DNA of 64,000 bases. Origin: Malurus cyaneus samueli (taxonomy: Eukaryota > Chordata > Aves > Passeriformes > Maluridae). Under the pieces are notes generated by a model, which was not told where the DNA came from, did not search any database, and saw only the letters and a program-made list of their open reading frames with translations. The stretch's first letter is position 1, and the number at the start of each line of letters is the position of its first letter. A program made the position numbers and the translations under genes. Location of the stretch: assembly GCA_009741485.1 (NCBI GenBank), contig CM019214.1, forward strand, positions 28,672,746 to 28,736,745, written 5' to 3'. This document shows, piece by piece, positions 23,994 to 35,935 of this stretch.

Positions 23994-24115
23994 AACTCAT
24001 TTCAGGTTTTCAGCAGTATTACCCAAGATAAGTGGTTACCAGAGACAGCATTTAGTAGATGTGGAATATACTCACCTCCAAGTGCAATTCACCCCATCTG
24101 TAATACTAAAGCTAT

Positions 24116-24154
24116 TATAATAAGTTATTACTATTATTGTTGTTGTTATTATTA
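24116..24154. repeat. (ATT)n/(GTT)n trinucleotide tract
   Basis: TTATTACTATTATTGTTGTT and following ATT units form a short impure trinucleotide microsatellite. Confidence 0.85.
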
Positions 24155-24379
24155 TGCTGCAGTAAAAGCAGAAGATATATCATTGCCTCATGAAGAATAT
24201 CTTCAGTAGGAAGTTTATAATTTTACGTTTGGAGGTATAAGACAGAGAGATGAGCAGAAATATTATTTACTGGACAGAGGGATGAGGAGCTGAGTAGAAA
24301 TCCTGCTTACCCCAGAAGTCTCCCTCCACTGCATTGAGATACCTTTTCCAAAACTCTTTCTTTTTACTCACAGAGATGC

Positions 24380-25235
24380 AGTTTGAGGCTGATTTTTGGA
24401 TGCTGAAGGAGTATGTTGCGTTGAGTATCAATGGAGGAGGCTGGCAGCAGTGGGGCTGCAGGGGTGGCATTTGTGAGGGGGCTGCCCCATGCCAGACACA
24501 GCCATTTCCATATGGCTCCAGTGGACACACCACTGGCCACAGCTCTGTCCATCCGTGAGGCTGGTGGGGCCTCCATGGTAATATTTGGAAGGAAGGGAAA
24601 AAGCCACTGAACAGGCAGAGAAGTAAAAAAAAAAAAGGAAAATGGCAATGCAACCACCCAGGTCAGAGAAGCAGAAGGAGGAAATGGAAATGGAGGAGGT
24701 GCTCCAGGCACTGGAGCAGATGTACATTCATGGAGGGAGGACCCCACACCAGAACAGTTGGACATTGCTGAAGGAAGCTGCAGCCCCTGGAGAGCCCACA
24801 CTGGAACAGATCAAAGATGTGGAAGGGAAGAAGTGTTAGAGAGAAACCACTGGGTACTGATCACAAACACCCCCTTGGTGTGCTTCATTTCCTCACTGAA
24901 GGGACTGAGTGTCTCTACAGTGGAAACAAGGACAGGAGAGGAGTCTGAAATGAAAGGGGGATCTTGAGCATGGGGGAAGGATGGGCGTTGGTTTAATGAT
25001 TATCTTTTTGTTTCTCACTACCTAAGTAAGTAATTTTTTTTATTGGCAGTGGATTAATTTTAGCTGAATTGAGTCTGTTTTGCCTGCAGTAGTAATTGGC
25101 AATCTCCCTGGTTTATCTTGTCCCATGAGCTTTCTCCTTTGTGTTCTTCCTGTCTTCTTCCCACCCCCAGCCCACTGAGGGTGTGTGAATGAATGGTTGG
25201 GTGGGAGCTGTTCACTGTGGCTGTCCCACCACGTT
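24380..25235 (+). repeat. Degraded bird LTR/ERV-like non-coding repeat (family uncertain)
   Basis: The segment carries a series of phrases I associate with a common bird retroelement repeat: GGAGGTGCTCCAGGCACTGG, GGACCCCACACCAGAACAG, CTGAAGGAAGCTGCAGCCCC, GAGAGCCCACACTGGAACAG, GAGTCTGTTTTGCC, GGTAATTGGC-like then GATCTCCCT-like text, and a GGGTGGGAGC...CCCACCACG ending. No gag, pol or env frame is present. The left border is soft and the assignment rests on memory of similar repeats, so it could be a different repeat class. Confidence 0.5.
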
Positions 25236-25938
25236 CAGCTAGTGCAGTGGAATCAACCTAAGAGACCCCCAAAATATTTTTTGTGAGACAGTGTTAGTGT
25301 TTCAACCAGTAGTATTTCTGAGGATCCTGCAGCAAAGTGAGTGCTTTAGGTCTGCATTGTAGCAAACTCTTAACAGCACTGGTCACTCTTGGAGAAACAC
25401 TGACCCAAGAAAAGGAGTAGTATAAGGTCTCTCACTTCTTTAATTTTAAAGTTGTTGAATGGAGGAGAGAAAGCAATATCAAAATAACAGGGGGCATAGA
25501 AAGGAATAAGAAAGCAAGAAAAAACAGGAATGTAAAGAAGAATGAATTAACATGAAAGTGGAAAGGAGAGAACTTTTTACTGTAGTCTCTGCATTTGCAA
25601 GGCAATAGTGCTGCATTGAAGGAATGGAAGTTCGACCATAGTAGGCAGAAAAAGAGAGAGACTTCCTTGTTCAAAACTGTCCAAAAAAAGCTTAAGGGCC
25701 AAATTCCAGTTGAGGGTAACTATGGATTTATTTTTGTGTTCCTGTGTAAAGACACGGAGGGAAGAAGAGAAACACATCCTTTAGGCTGGTGTTGGCATCA
25801 GAACATGTACATGTAGACTGCCCATGGAAGAAGGTTTTGTAACAACTGTGATGTGTAACCATTAAGGCAATTCAATGGCAGATGGGTCTGCTAGTGGGAT
25901 CCGTGGGAAGAAACAGCATTCACTGCTCTGAGGGTCAG

Positions 25939-26090
25939 GCTCACAGAATCAGAGAATGTCCTGGAAGGAACCCTTAAGGATCATCAAATCCAACTCACGG
26001 CCCCTCATGGTACTGCCTAAAACTAAAACATATGACTAAATCATCCTCTGGATGCTCTTTGAATTCCACCTTTAACACAACAGTAGCAAT
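25939..26090 (-). mobile_element. CR1 retrotransposon 3'-end fragment, reverse orientation
   Basis: The plus strand begins with the inverted CR1 end CACAGAATCAGAGAATGTCC, then GGAAGGAACCCTTAAGGATC and ATCAAATCCAACTC, followed by a decayed GCTCTTTGAATTCC segment. This is the standard CR1 3' end read backwards. The left border is clear and the right border soft. Confidence 0.85.
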
Positions 26091-27057
26091 AGGATGGATG
26101 CACCATAAGCTCTTTCAAGGTCTGTCCTCCTACAGCCTCCAGCCCAAGATCCTCTTGGGATAGCAGCTTTGAGCCCAGACCTGCACTTCAGAGCCCAGAC
26201 TGCATGTGCAGACATAAAAGAAGCTAAATACAATTACAAATTCAAATCATTAACAAAGCTTGGAGAGTATCCCTTGAATGTTGAAATTACAGCTCTCCAA
26301 ATCAGTTTCCATTAAAGGCCCTGTTCCACACTGTTCAGCAGGAAAGCTCTGAGCATCTGCCATGTGAAAGAGGTACGTAGAAAGACAGCAGTGATCTCCC
26401 TCTGGTTTGATCCTCTCCATAACTGTGGATAGGCTGTAAGGACAAGAAGGAATGTGGCTGCATCTCACTGAATCAGATAATTAAAACAATCAAAACTGTC
26501 ACAGCCATAAAAACAGTTCTAGAGACAATCTACAGCAATCCTCCACAGCATATTAATTTGCAGTGACTTAGAAGTTCCCCTTTGTTGCTACTGAAATCAA
26601 GAAAATGTTGCTGTTGTAGGATTTTCATTCAGAGACTCTAACAAAGTGAAAAAGAAAACTTCCTGCCAATTTCAAGACAGATTACCCAAGATTAGACAAC
26701 AATGTCAAACAATTTGTGGGATTATCAGCAGTGCAGGATCTTCCCCTCTAACATATGGATTGCATGATTCCCTCCAAACAGAAGGAACATAAAGGCTGCA
26801 GATATGTATGAAAACACTATATAACAGTCTCTCTGGAAGTCTGATTTCATATTGGTCGGGGCAGTGTTGTCTTCAGCAATCATTTTCAGTGATGGAGAAT
26901 ACAGCTGATTCCCTCCCAATAACTCTTTATTAGATGTTTGATATTAGCAATTGCAGTGGAAGGATTCGCCACTGAACTCTGGAATACAGCATTAGCTGGT
27001 AGCAATACTGAGATCTTTGATGTAATTTAATTTTAATTGGCCTCTTACATCTGTGAG

Positions 27058-27118
27058 TATCATAGAATTGAAAAGGATGGAAAAGACCTCTCAGACCATT
27101 GGGTCGAACTGTCCTTTT
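27058..27118 (-). mobile_element. Short CR1 3'-end fragment, reverse orientation
   Basis: The plus strand reads TATCATAGAATTGAAAAGG, then GGAAAAGACCTCTCAGACCA and TTGGGTCGAACTG, which is an inverted and diverged CR1 terminus. Only about 60 bases can be recognised. Confidence 0.75.
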
Positions 27119-28067
27119 CTGAAACATTTTTACCATTATAGAAGAAGAATATTAACTAATACTTATATGGCCTGTAAAACAAAAGAATCTAAATCAGAAG
27201 AATACAGACAAAACTCAGGAATCTGAGCAAAAGAGGATGTGATCACCATACAAAATACAAACCTGAACAATAGCTGCAGTCAACTATCCACAACTTCTAG
27301 GAGAGAAATCCTAGGGCAATGGTATGGATTCAGTGGCTTCAGAAGAGCAGATCCATCATGAGACATCCCACACTACCTCAGCACCAAAAGCAAATGATGA
27401 GAAGACCAGAATTTCTGTAATTCTACCGTACCCCAAAATCATAACTAGCTATCACAAATACCTGTTATCCATAGCTGCTGTTCAGAAATGAAAACTTAGA
27501 AGAACCACAGTGCCTGCCTCACAAGAGTGGAGTCAGCCATTTACTGATCATGGTACCAGTTCAGTACAGCCAAACATGCACTACACTCAGACTGTTTAGC
27601 ACAGTCAAACAGACACACAGTGTAAGCTGCAGGCTCTATAACCTTGATTCTTCTGGTGAAAGATACTGGGCACATTGTGTTGGAGCTGGGAGGAGGAGAA
27701 ACACTATCTTTGTCTCAACTACAGAATTTGTGAAGTCTTCTCATCAGATTTGTTTCAAGGGATTGGCAGCCTGCTAGGAAGTTAATCTACCCCTTTTGAT
27801 TTTGATTTAAAAGTCTTCCTCTCGAGAGTGATATATCTAATAGTCCAGAAAAAAATGACATCAGGGCTGAAGCCCCACCTCCCTTGCTCTGTGCCCAATG
27901 CCCTCCCAGGACTGTCTCACTACCCGAACATTACCTCTTCTCCACAGATCCATTCCTTCAGTGCAACCAAAAGGTCTGTGTCCATCCCAGCAGCAGCAGT
28001 GTCTGGATGCTCAGAGGACAAGTGTCTCGCTCTGCACCTGCAGGTTTGAAGCATCATCCTCATGAAT

Positions 28068-29290
28068 CAGAGCAGCTTTGCCTGCATGGCCTGGGAGGTG
28101 TCTCTGCTTCCCAGGGGTTCACGCAGAGTAAAGGCAAAGGGCAAAAACAGTCACAGACGTGGTTCATTTGAGAGCAATTTTTAATTAATGAATTCCGCAC
28201 AAGTGTGACTATAGTTAATCCTAGCACTAAAGCCTTGAAATTAGTTGTTTGCTAGAGAGATCTGCAAGCCACCTCTACTCTGAAGTAGAGCCTTCTCCTT
28301 GCTTACCCTGCTCAAAAATTAATGTCTTTCCATTGCAAAAGGCAAAACAATTATTTGAAAAACAACTGTTTTTTTTTTTTTTTTTCTAAATTTGTACTTT
28401 TGGAACATAATATATGGATACTTCAACTATCTGACATACTGACTTTTTTGCAAATAAACCCACAAATATTTCCTCCTCCAATATATGGAGAGAAATATAT
28501 AAACATACAGCAGGAAAATAAACAAGGAAACAGAAATAAAGTAGATCTCAATTACTCAAGACATTTTCTAACATCAGTTTTTGAAAAGAAACTATACTTT
28601 TCTTTGACACCACTGAGTTTTTAACTGAAGTTCTTAGGATATGTCTTAAGGAGTAAGGTTCACTTCTGATCTGCTTTTACAGTTCAGTCCTGTACAGTAA
28701 CCACAGAATTTCCCTATTAAATGACTGCTATTTGTAATACTAACCTCGAAAAAAAAACAAACCACAAAACAATTCAAAGTATGTAAGTTTGTCATAAATA
28801 TATCACAGTATTGAAAATTATCATGACTAAATGTTTTATATAACTTAAAAGGAACATTGGGTCTGAATCCAAAACTCTTGGCTATAACCAAAGTGATTTA
28901 ATATAGAACAAGTATGCATTAAAATTATTTTTATTTCCTTGTTAAAAAAGGAAATGGTGCTTCCTATAAACAAAAGAACATGTGATTTTCTGGACACAGA
29001 CCCAAGTTACAGTGCAGAGCTCAGAAAGCTTCAAATAAAGTTGGCATTTGTTTAAAAGGATGATTTATCAAGTTGATTGGATGAGGTTCAATCAGCCCAT
29101 TCAGTCTGTTAACTCTAGAAACATCAGTGTAAAAAACCCTGCTTTTTTTCTCTCTCTGCTATAGTGTCACACAATCACACGACTGAACACACGATGCCAC
29201 AGCGCAGTCCAGGAGCACTGCTGGCTTCACACACACCCGTTTGATGTGGGTTGTGCAGCAGCACATGGCACCCCAGAACAGCAGACTCTG
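28068..29290 (-). repeat. Partial duplicate of TUBGCP3 3' flank, lacking the terminal exon
   Basis: From 28068 to 29195 this matches 34703-35822 base after base with few length changes (1128 versus 1120 bases). Shared landmarks include the TTAATTAATGAA block, CTGTACAGTAACCA, GGAAATGGTGCTTCC, GGATGAGGTTCAATC and CACACAATCACACGACTGAA. From about 29200 to 29290 it instead matches about 36505-36620, in the last TUBGCP3 intron (GCTGGCTTCACACACACCC, CCCCAGAACAGCAG). About 680 bases holding the terminal coding exon are missing at the join. Strand is given relative to TUBGCP3. It carries no coding exon and is most simply a non-coding segmental duplicate. Confidence 0.8.
28369..28385. repeat. Poly-T run of 17 within the duplicated 3' flank
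   Basis: Seventeen T in a row. The matching position in the other copy (34995-35006) is a shorter T-rich run broken by an A, so the homopolymer expanded after duplication. Confidence 0.9.
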
Positions 29291-30554
29291 CCCATCTGCC
29301 CCAGACAGCTTCTGGTGATTTCAAACAAAACCTAACTGCAGTATAATCATTGCTAGAAGCCGTCCTAAAATTTGGCCCAATCTTTCCCAGGGAGGATGAT
29401 GTACTACATTTTGACCCAGACAGCAAATTTCTTACACATGTAAAGACCCCATGCCAAAGGCTAGGATCACCACAGCCTCCAGAAAGGATCACAAATTTTT
29501 ATATTTTTTTAATTATTGTTGCCTTTTCCGTTAAACCTCAACATGAAGCAGTGAGCTCCTTTTGACAATGCAGCTGTTTATTCAGTGAGGCCACAGCTTT
29601 GTCAGATGGAAACTGGAATTCTTAATGAAAGAAAAGGCTAATATAATTAAAAATGTCTGCTACAAGTCAGAACTTTGCCTTGAAAAAACATAGTCTATGA
29701 ACAGCACAGATTATTACTTAGTACTTTCAATCAGGATTCATAATTCATACAAAAACCAAAGTATCCCAGATTATGAAGCCACAGCTGAAAATGCTTCATT
29801 TGCAATTCTCCGCTGTCCTCTAAAGGCTGCTTCAGGAATTTCAGTCTCTGAGTCTGAAAAACAAAGTGCTACTGCTCTGTATCCATGCACTAGAGCACAG
29901 GGTGCAAGAAATGGGAGAAGTTTATGAAGAGCTTCAGCTGAAGCTCTGCAAGCCACTGCAAAAGATTGATCTGACCAGGGACACAGAGTGACCACGTCTG
30001 TGTGGTGTGTGACACTGCACTGGCAGCATCACTGGCTCTGGCAAGATACAGGATCAGCAGGATTTCTATTACTCTGCATCCTGATACAGTTGGTTCTGCT
30101 GGTGAGCTTTGGAAGTCCCTCACCATGGCCAGGTGCCTGCTGCAAGAAGTAATCTGTATACAAATCAGCTTGCCAAAACTGAACCAAAAAACTTGATCTT
30201 GCTTGGTACCTTCCTACTCATTTAAAGATGATTTTGAGGAGTTTTTTTACTTATAAAGGAGAAAGGTCCAACTTACAATAAGCCTGCAGTTGTACAATTA
30301 CCCATTAAGAAACCCTCTCGTTTAAGCAACAAGGACCTTCTTCCATGCAGCTATTTCTTCTGAGTCACAGTATTGCCATTTTACGGTCTTAATTAAGGAT
30401 ATGGTAGCATTTTTTTNCTGGCTACCATCCAATTACTCTTTTTGTAATTATTTCCTACTCTGTTCATAATGTCTGTTTTGATCTTTTCATTTGAAGAAGC
30501 TTTCGTTAGATTTCCAGAACATTTTGCCTGTGAAACATTGGAACCTGTGCACAT

Positions 30555-30590
30555 GTTCTATCTCCGGGATAGAGTTCTATCTCCGGGATA
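30555..30590 (+). repeat. 19-base tandem duplication
   Basis: GTTCTATCTCCGGGATA occurs at 30555-30571 and again at 30574-30590. Confidence 0.95.
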
Positions 30591-33500
30591 AGTCTGGATG
30601 TGATTCTGGTTTTGTCTTAAAGTTTAGTGTTCATGAAGTTGCAATGAGTGGAGACTCTGCTTTTCTCATTTATCAAATACCATTTTCACCCCACCTTTTA
30701 CGTTCTCTTCATGCTTTTTGTTCACCACTAAATGGTGCAATTTCACTTCTCTTCATTTGATGGTTCAGTTGCTTGTCTTCTGGAGACTTTTAGTTTCTTC
30801 CTTTTCTAGCCATATGTTCCAAATCTTATTTTTACACACCAGGTTGTTAAAGGAAAGCTCCCATTTGCCTGTTTAATTGCTGTTGCAAGCCTGTCTGTAA
30901 TTTCCCTCTGTTTCTTTATGCTCTTCAGCAAAAACAAGAGGTAAAACCCAGTTCAAATACCCTCTTCTAAGAAGTGAATGCAATGCCTTGTTTAAAAGCA
31001 AGGCAGAAGACTGTACTTTGCCTCCCTCTTGGTAATTTTTGGAAAAACTTTAATGGGTGATGAAGCGGCCTTGAGCAGTTTTGGTAATGTTCCCGTTGTA
31101 GAAACAGGAAGAATCCTAGATGCCTAACTACCTTGTTCTTGCGGCAGTAACTCAAATGCAAATAATTCATTTTCTGGGGCACTGGAAGAATTCATGCAAG
31201 GGGTAATCACCTTGTGACAGCTTTTTCCTATCATATCTTTAAATATTCAGACTGATGGTAATAATCACTCCAAGTGCATTTTCTATAGCTAAATGTTTAG
31301 CTAACTTAATTGCTGTTCTGATAACTTCTGAAGGAAAACATTTAACGTAAAGTGCTCCACGAAGAGCTGAAGTAAATCAACTGCACAGTGATAGAATTTC
31401 ATCTCCTACACTCCTCAGGTTTTTCTTGGTATGCTTTTTTTTTTTTCTCTACTCTTTCCTGAACATCTCTTTAGCCACCATTTGATACCTCTCGGGATTC
31501 CTCCTCTCTTCTCTGCCCTCCTCTCCTGTTGTGAATGAATAGCCATCACTTCAGTTTCTTTAACTCTCCTGACCTCTATGTTCTCTCTGACTCTATACAC
31601 CTCTGGTAAGCTTTGGCTCCTCACCTGCACTTCAGTCTCTATTTCCACTCGGGTCACTCAGGTTTTAGTCTGATGATGTTATGAAAGAATGTACAATATT
31701 GGGTAGTCAAAGTGTATTAGCAAAAAGCTAACTTTGGAACAAAAAGAAAGAAATACTGACTGAGGTACCTTTGCTCTTTCTGCTGAAAGAGAGTAAGCAC
31801 CAAGCTAATCTGTATGAGTGATTCTCATGCCTTAGTGCATTGCACCAATCTAACAAAAACAGTTAAAATACTGCATCAGGGAGCCTGTTACTCTAGGGAG
31901 CCTGCATGGTTTTTACATCAAATTCATAGCATTCCATGTCAACATAACGTTTTCATTATAGTTTTAAGTTGTGGGTCAGCAAGCCCTCAGAATGATACAT
32001 GACTTGTTTAATCAATGGCAGCAGAAACTTTTCACTCTAAACAATTGTTGATTAAATAAGAGAGTATTTTACTTGTAACTGTTTATTGTTATCCTTGGTA
32101 TTGTAATTTTGTTTTGTTAAATAAGGTAGAGCAGGCAATGGTTACAATGCCCTTGTAGAAACCAGACAGAATTATTTCCTCTGACTTCAGAAACAGCAGG
32201 TTCGTTTATCTGTCCCTGCTCTACTTGCCAATATTTGCACATCTCTTGTAGCTCTCCCAATTCTTTTTCCTCTCTCCAGTTAGCAGAATCTTATTAAAGT
32301 GGTGTTTCAGGTTTCAAGTAGCCAAAAGATGATTTTCAAAATTAATAAGGCACCTTGGAGAAGTTCCTGAGCATCCTTATATGAGTGTGAAATACATTCT
32401 CTCATCTCAGAGGCTGCTCATTCAGGTTGAAATTGAAATAAGCACACATGTGCACACCCACAGCTTGTTCCTAAGGCCAGCATTAGGAAACGTGCATGCA
32501 AGATCAGCCTAGAAGCTTCAATTTTCTCTCCAAATACCTCCCTTTTTTCAATCATTTCTTACCTTTTAACTCTCAGTGCGTTTAAAAAGTTACATCTATA
32601 CTTAAAGAGTCTTCTCAATACTGAAAGTCATTGCTAGATGTGGCATGCTGGAAGTTACAGCTTCTCATCAACCAAAGATAATTAATTGGCCATTCTTGAT
32701 ACAATAGCATTTCTAAAAGGTGGGGAAAGTTCTTGCCCAAAACATGAACATCTTACATAGGTAACAGGAGTAAGATAAAATCTGTCCACAATTAATTTTA
32801 ACAAAACAAATCTTGCAGATGTAGGCTTTTTCAATAAATAGTATTCTCCTGTGCTAAGGTTGAGAGACCTTGGCATTTATTCACTGCATCTGGTATAAGA
32901 GGAAAAAATCCACAGGGCCTTGACTGAATAGAAACACTTAAATAAAACTGATTATGATTATATTTATTATGTCCTTGATCTCCTATCCTAAGCCTATAAC
33001 TAATTCACTGGAAAATATATTATATCATGAGCTTCTGCATGTCCAAGTGGATGCTTCTAGGATACTAAATTGCATCATACTGTACCCTGGTGCAGTTGAG
33101 CTGCTGTAACTTAGAGGGAGATAAAATTTTCAGGGGGTGTTTTTTTAACTTTGTCTTCTTCAGAGTTCATAGTGGTTAAGACACTATTTCCCTTCAGTTA
33201 GCAGAACAATATCCCCTGTAGTTTAAGAGAATAAATATTTTCCAGCTATTTTCCTTCTAAAGTGTTTAGGATATTGGTGGCACCACATGGATAGCCCTTG
33301 ACCCAGAAGAATGTTGCATTTTGTAGGACATCCAAAGTTGGGTGATAGTTTCATTCTCGGTTTCTGCATTTCTACTTTTACTGCAGTTTCTCCTAAACTT
33401 CCTTAGGCCTGACAACCCTGAAAAAGAAGGGGGCAAGCATAGAAGCTCAGTTAGCAATGGCCCTGGGGCAGGATACAGTGAGGAGCTGGGCTTCTTTCAG

Positions 33501-34227
33501 CCTGGAAACACGGCTGGAGACATAGACCCACAGCTCTATTTCTGTAAGAGAAACAACACTGAAATCACCAGACAGAAGCATGCATTACACCTAACAAAAC
33601 AAAGAACAGCCTTGCAAATGTATTGCTGTAGTATATAAACAGTGTTGAAAAATAAAAAGGTGAAAATCTCTTATGTTTCTCCTCAGAAATACACCTTAAT
33701 GGTGCTGCTGCCACCTACTACAAGGAAAGCCACTTGTGCAGTCACAGCAGCAGGAGACTGTCACTATGCACACTTATGCAGAACTCAATATTGGTCTTGG
33801 GGCACAATTGAAATACAAGATTTCTCACTTTTGTTAGGAGTTATTGTATCCATTAGTGCAATGGAGGTGAGGTTGTCACAAGAAAACTCATGCAGATCGA
33901 AATAAACATAACGGTTGCAGGTTAAAGGGCAAGAGACTGGTGTCCACCCAAGAGGAGTATGAGGACAATGGCAGGTCCCCACTGGTCCCCTCAGCCTGGC
34001 AGTTGGAGCAATCCCTGCAGCAGTGAACACTTCTCCCAGATCAACTGGCTTCTGTAGAATCACCTGAAAATTATCATTCCCAGCGCGACCACTACTGTGG
34101 ATTTCCTAGGTACTGCTGGATTCATTTGACCAGCAAAGGGAATTTACACCTCCTCAGGAACTTGTCCTCCAATTCCAACATTAGTGCTGCTTCTCTGGCC
34201 CCCGAGTTCTCTAACGATATGATCATG

Positions 34228-34297
34228 CAACACAGTGGCCAAAACAGTGCCCGTCCAGTGGCCTCTCAACACAGTGGCCAAAACAGTGCCCGTCCAG
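34228..34297 (+). repeat. Two-copy 39-base tandem duplication
   Basis: The 31-base block at 34228-34258 (CAACACAGTGGCCAAAACAG and so on) recurs without change at 34267-34297. The repeat period is 39 bases. A multiple of three keeps a chance open frame intact here, but no gene is supported. Confidence 0.95.
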
Positions 34298-34702
34298 ATA
34301 ATTTTTTTCCTAAGTTTTGCTCAAAACAAAATCAAATAATTTTTGCTGTTCTTCCAGACTTTACAATATGCTACTACCACACCTGCAAAAATGGAGTTAG
34401 ATCTGCCTGTGACAGGGTCCATGACCTCACAATGCCAAGCATCCTTCAGCTTTCCCTCGGCTCACTGAGTAGCAGTGGCTCCAGAGTCCCTCCTTGCTTA
34501 CAGCTGAAATGCTGCCTGCACACTGACCCAGTGACAGTGCCTGCAGCACCAAGGCACAGGGTTAAAAGCCCCACATGCTTTAAAAAAAACAAGGATTCTG
34601 AGGCCTGCACCCTGGGAATCCTGGTGTCCAGAGAGCAAACCAGCTAGTCCAGGGCTGCAAGTCAGCACATTGTGCCCATCAGAGTTCACTGCCATGATGG
34701 CT

Positions 34703-35935
34703 CACAGCAGCCTTACCTGCACGGCCTGGAAGGTGCCACTGTCTCCCAAGGGTTCAAACAGAATAGGAGCAAAAGGCAAAAAAGGCCACAAATCTGGCTG
34801 ATCTGAGGGTAATTGTTAATTAATGAACTGCACACAACTCTCAGGGTAGGTAAGACTAGTACAAATATCCCGCAATGGAAAGGGAACTGAAAATCAATAT
34901 GCTTCTAAACGGAAGCTTCTCCTTTCTTAACCTGTGAAAAAATCATAAACTTTTAATTACAAAAAGTAACACACTTGTTTGAAAGATAATTGTGTTTTTA
35001 TTTTTCTAAGCTCGCACTTGTGGAACATAATAAATGACCTGATATAATGACAACTTTGCAAAAGAAGAATCCCCCTCTCCCCAACATCTGGACAGCAATA
35101 TATAAATATTTACAATGAAAAAAATAGGAAAGAGAATGAAGTCAACATTAGCCAAGTCAGTTTGTGTCTACATATCTGATTTTGAACATTAATTATTCAA
35201 TCTTAACCAACACGTCACTGAACTGAGGCTTTTACCTCATCTTTAGATCTTATGTGCAACAGATACACTCCTGACTCAGCTTCTATAGTTTGCTCCTGTA
35301 CAGTAACCATAGACTTTCCCAACTAAATTTTTATTCCAGGTTTTTAACTTTGAAAACAACAAAAAAAATTAAATATAAGTTTATGTCTCCTGATACAAAG
35401 CTTCTCACACAGTCAAACACGTCACAACACTGAAAATCAGCATAATGAAATGCTGTATAGCTTCTTAACAAGGACAATAGGTCTGGGTCCTGATCTGTTT
35501 GCTTTAACAAATGCTCTCTTCAAATAGAACAAGTACATATAGAAAAAATAACCTTCTTCTTTTCTTGTTAAAAAAGGAAATGGTGCTTCCTATAAACAAA
35601 AGATGTGATTTCTTTGACACAGATATAAGTTACAGTGGAAAAAGCTCAGAAAGCTTCAAATAAAGTTGCATTTGTTCAAAAGGATGATTTAACAAGTTGA
35701 TTGGATGAGGTTCAATCGGCCCATTCAGTCTGTTAACTCTAGAAACATCAGTGTAAAAAACCCTGCTTTTTTTGCTCTCTGCTATACAGTGTCACACAAT
35801 CACACGACTGAACACACGTTGCCTGCAGCAATGGTAGACACCGATCGATCACACAGTTGGGTTGTGTTTGTCACCACCGATTGCCGTGTCCGGCGAGAGC
35901 TCCCGCAGCCGCGGGTGCCGCCCTTGGCAGCCGCG
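34703..35935 (-). other. TUBGCP3: Presumed TUBGCP3 3' UTR and downstream flank (original copy of duplicated segment)
   Basis: This non-coding stretch directly follows the stop codon. Reading the minus strand, AATAAA-type polyadenylation hexamers appear at 35330-35335 (about 600 bases after the stop) and at 34997-35002, so the 3' end probably lies near one of them. That is inference without transcript data. Bases 34703-35822 are collinear with 28068-29195 on the same strand (see the repeat entry). The first 110 bases after the stop are CpG-rich and absent from the other copy. Confidence 0.6.

Larger units (their letters stand above)
23386..24379. other. Intergenic, no gene seen
   Basis: Contains only the 19-base tandem duplication and the ATT tract. 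No exon recognised. Confidence 0.65.
25236..28067. other. Intergenic with two inverted CR1 pieces, no gene seen
   Basis: Outside the two CR1 fragments listed separately I see no recognisable feature. Bases 27850-28067, next to the duplicate, resemble the left flank of the other copy only vaguely, so the border is put at 28068. Confidence 0.6.
29291..34702. other. Spacer between the two 3'-flank copies, no gene seen
   Basis: This 5.4 kb spacer holds no TUBGCP3 exon remnant, no transposon I recognise, and one ambiguous base (N) at 30417. It contains the 19-base and 39-base tandem duplications. The longest open frame (plus, 34126-34647) starts at a TTG, not an ATG, and is unrecognised. Confidence 0.65.

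Noticed and set aside
24267..24801. Open frames of 128 and 145 codons on the minus strand
   Set aside because: They run antisense through the LTR-like repeat and show low-complexity, membrane-like composition from C/T-rich DNA. No protein recognised.
34126..34647. The longest open frame in the window, 173 codons on the plus strand
   Set aside because: It starts at TTG, is not recognisable, contains a slippage duplication, and lies across sequence with no splice or promoter support, partly beside the TUBGCP3 3' end. Most likely chance.
29291..34702. Possible extra TUBGCP3 exons in the spacer, as expected for a full 6.6 kb tandem duplication
   Set aside because: None of the exon sequences from 37545-43347 could be found there, so the duplication is limited to about 1.2 kb.
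28068..35822. A 7.7 kb provirus with two 1.1 kb LTRs, suggested by the direct repeats
   Set aside because: The repeats extend into the last TUBGCP3 intron on the other side of a coding exon, no pol-like sequence lies between them, and no primer-binding site was noticed. A segmental duplicate explains the pattern better.
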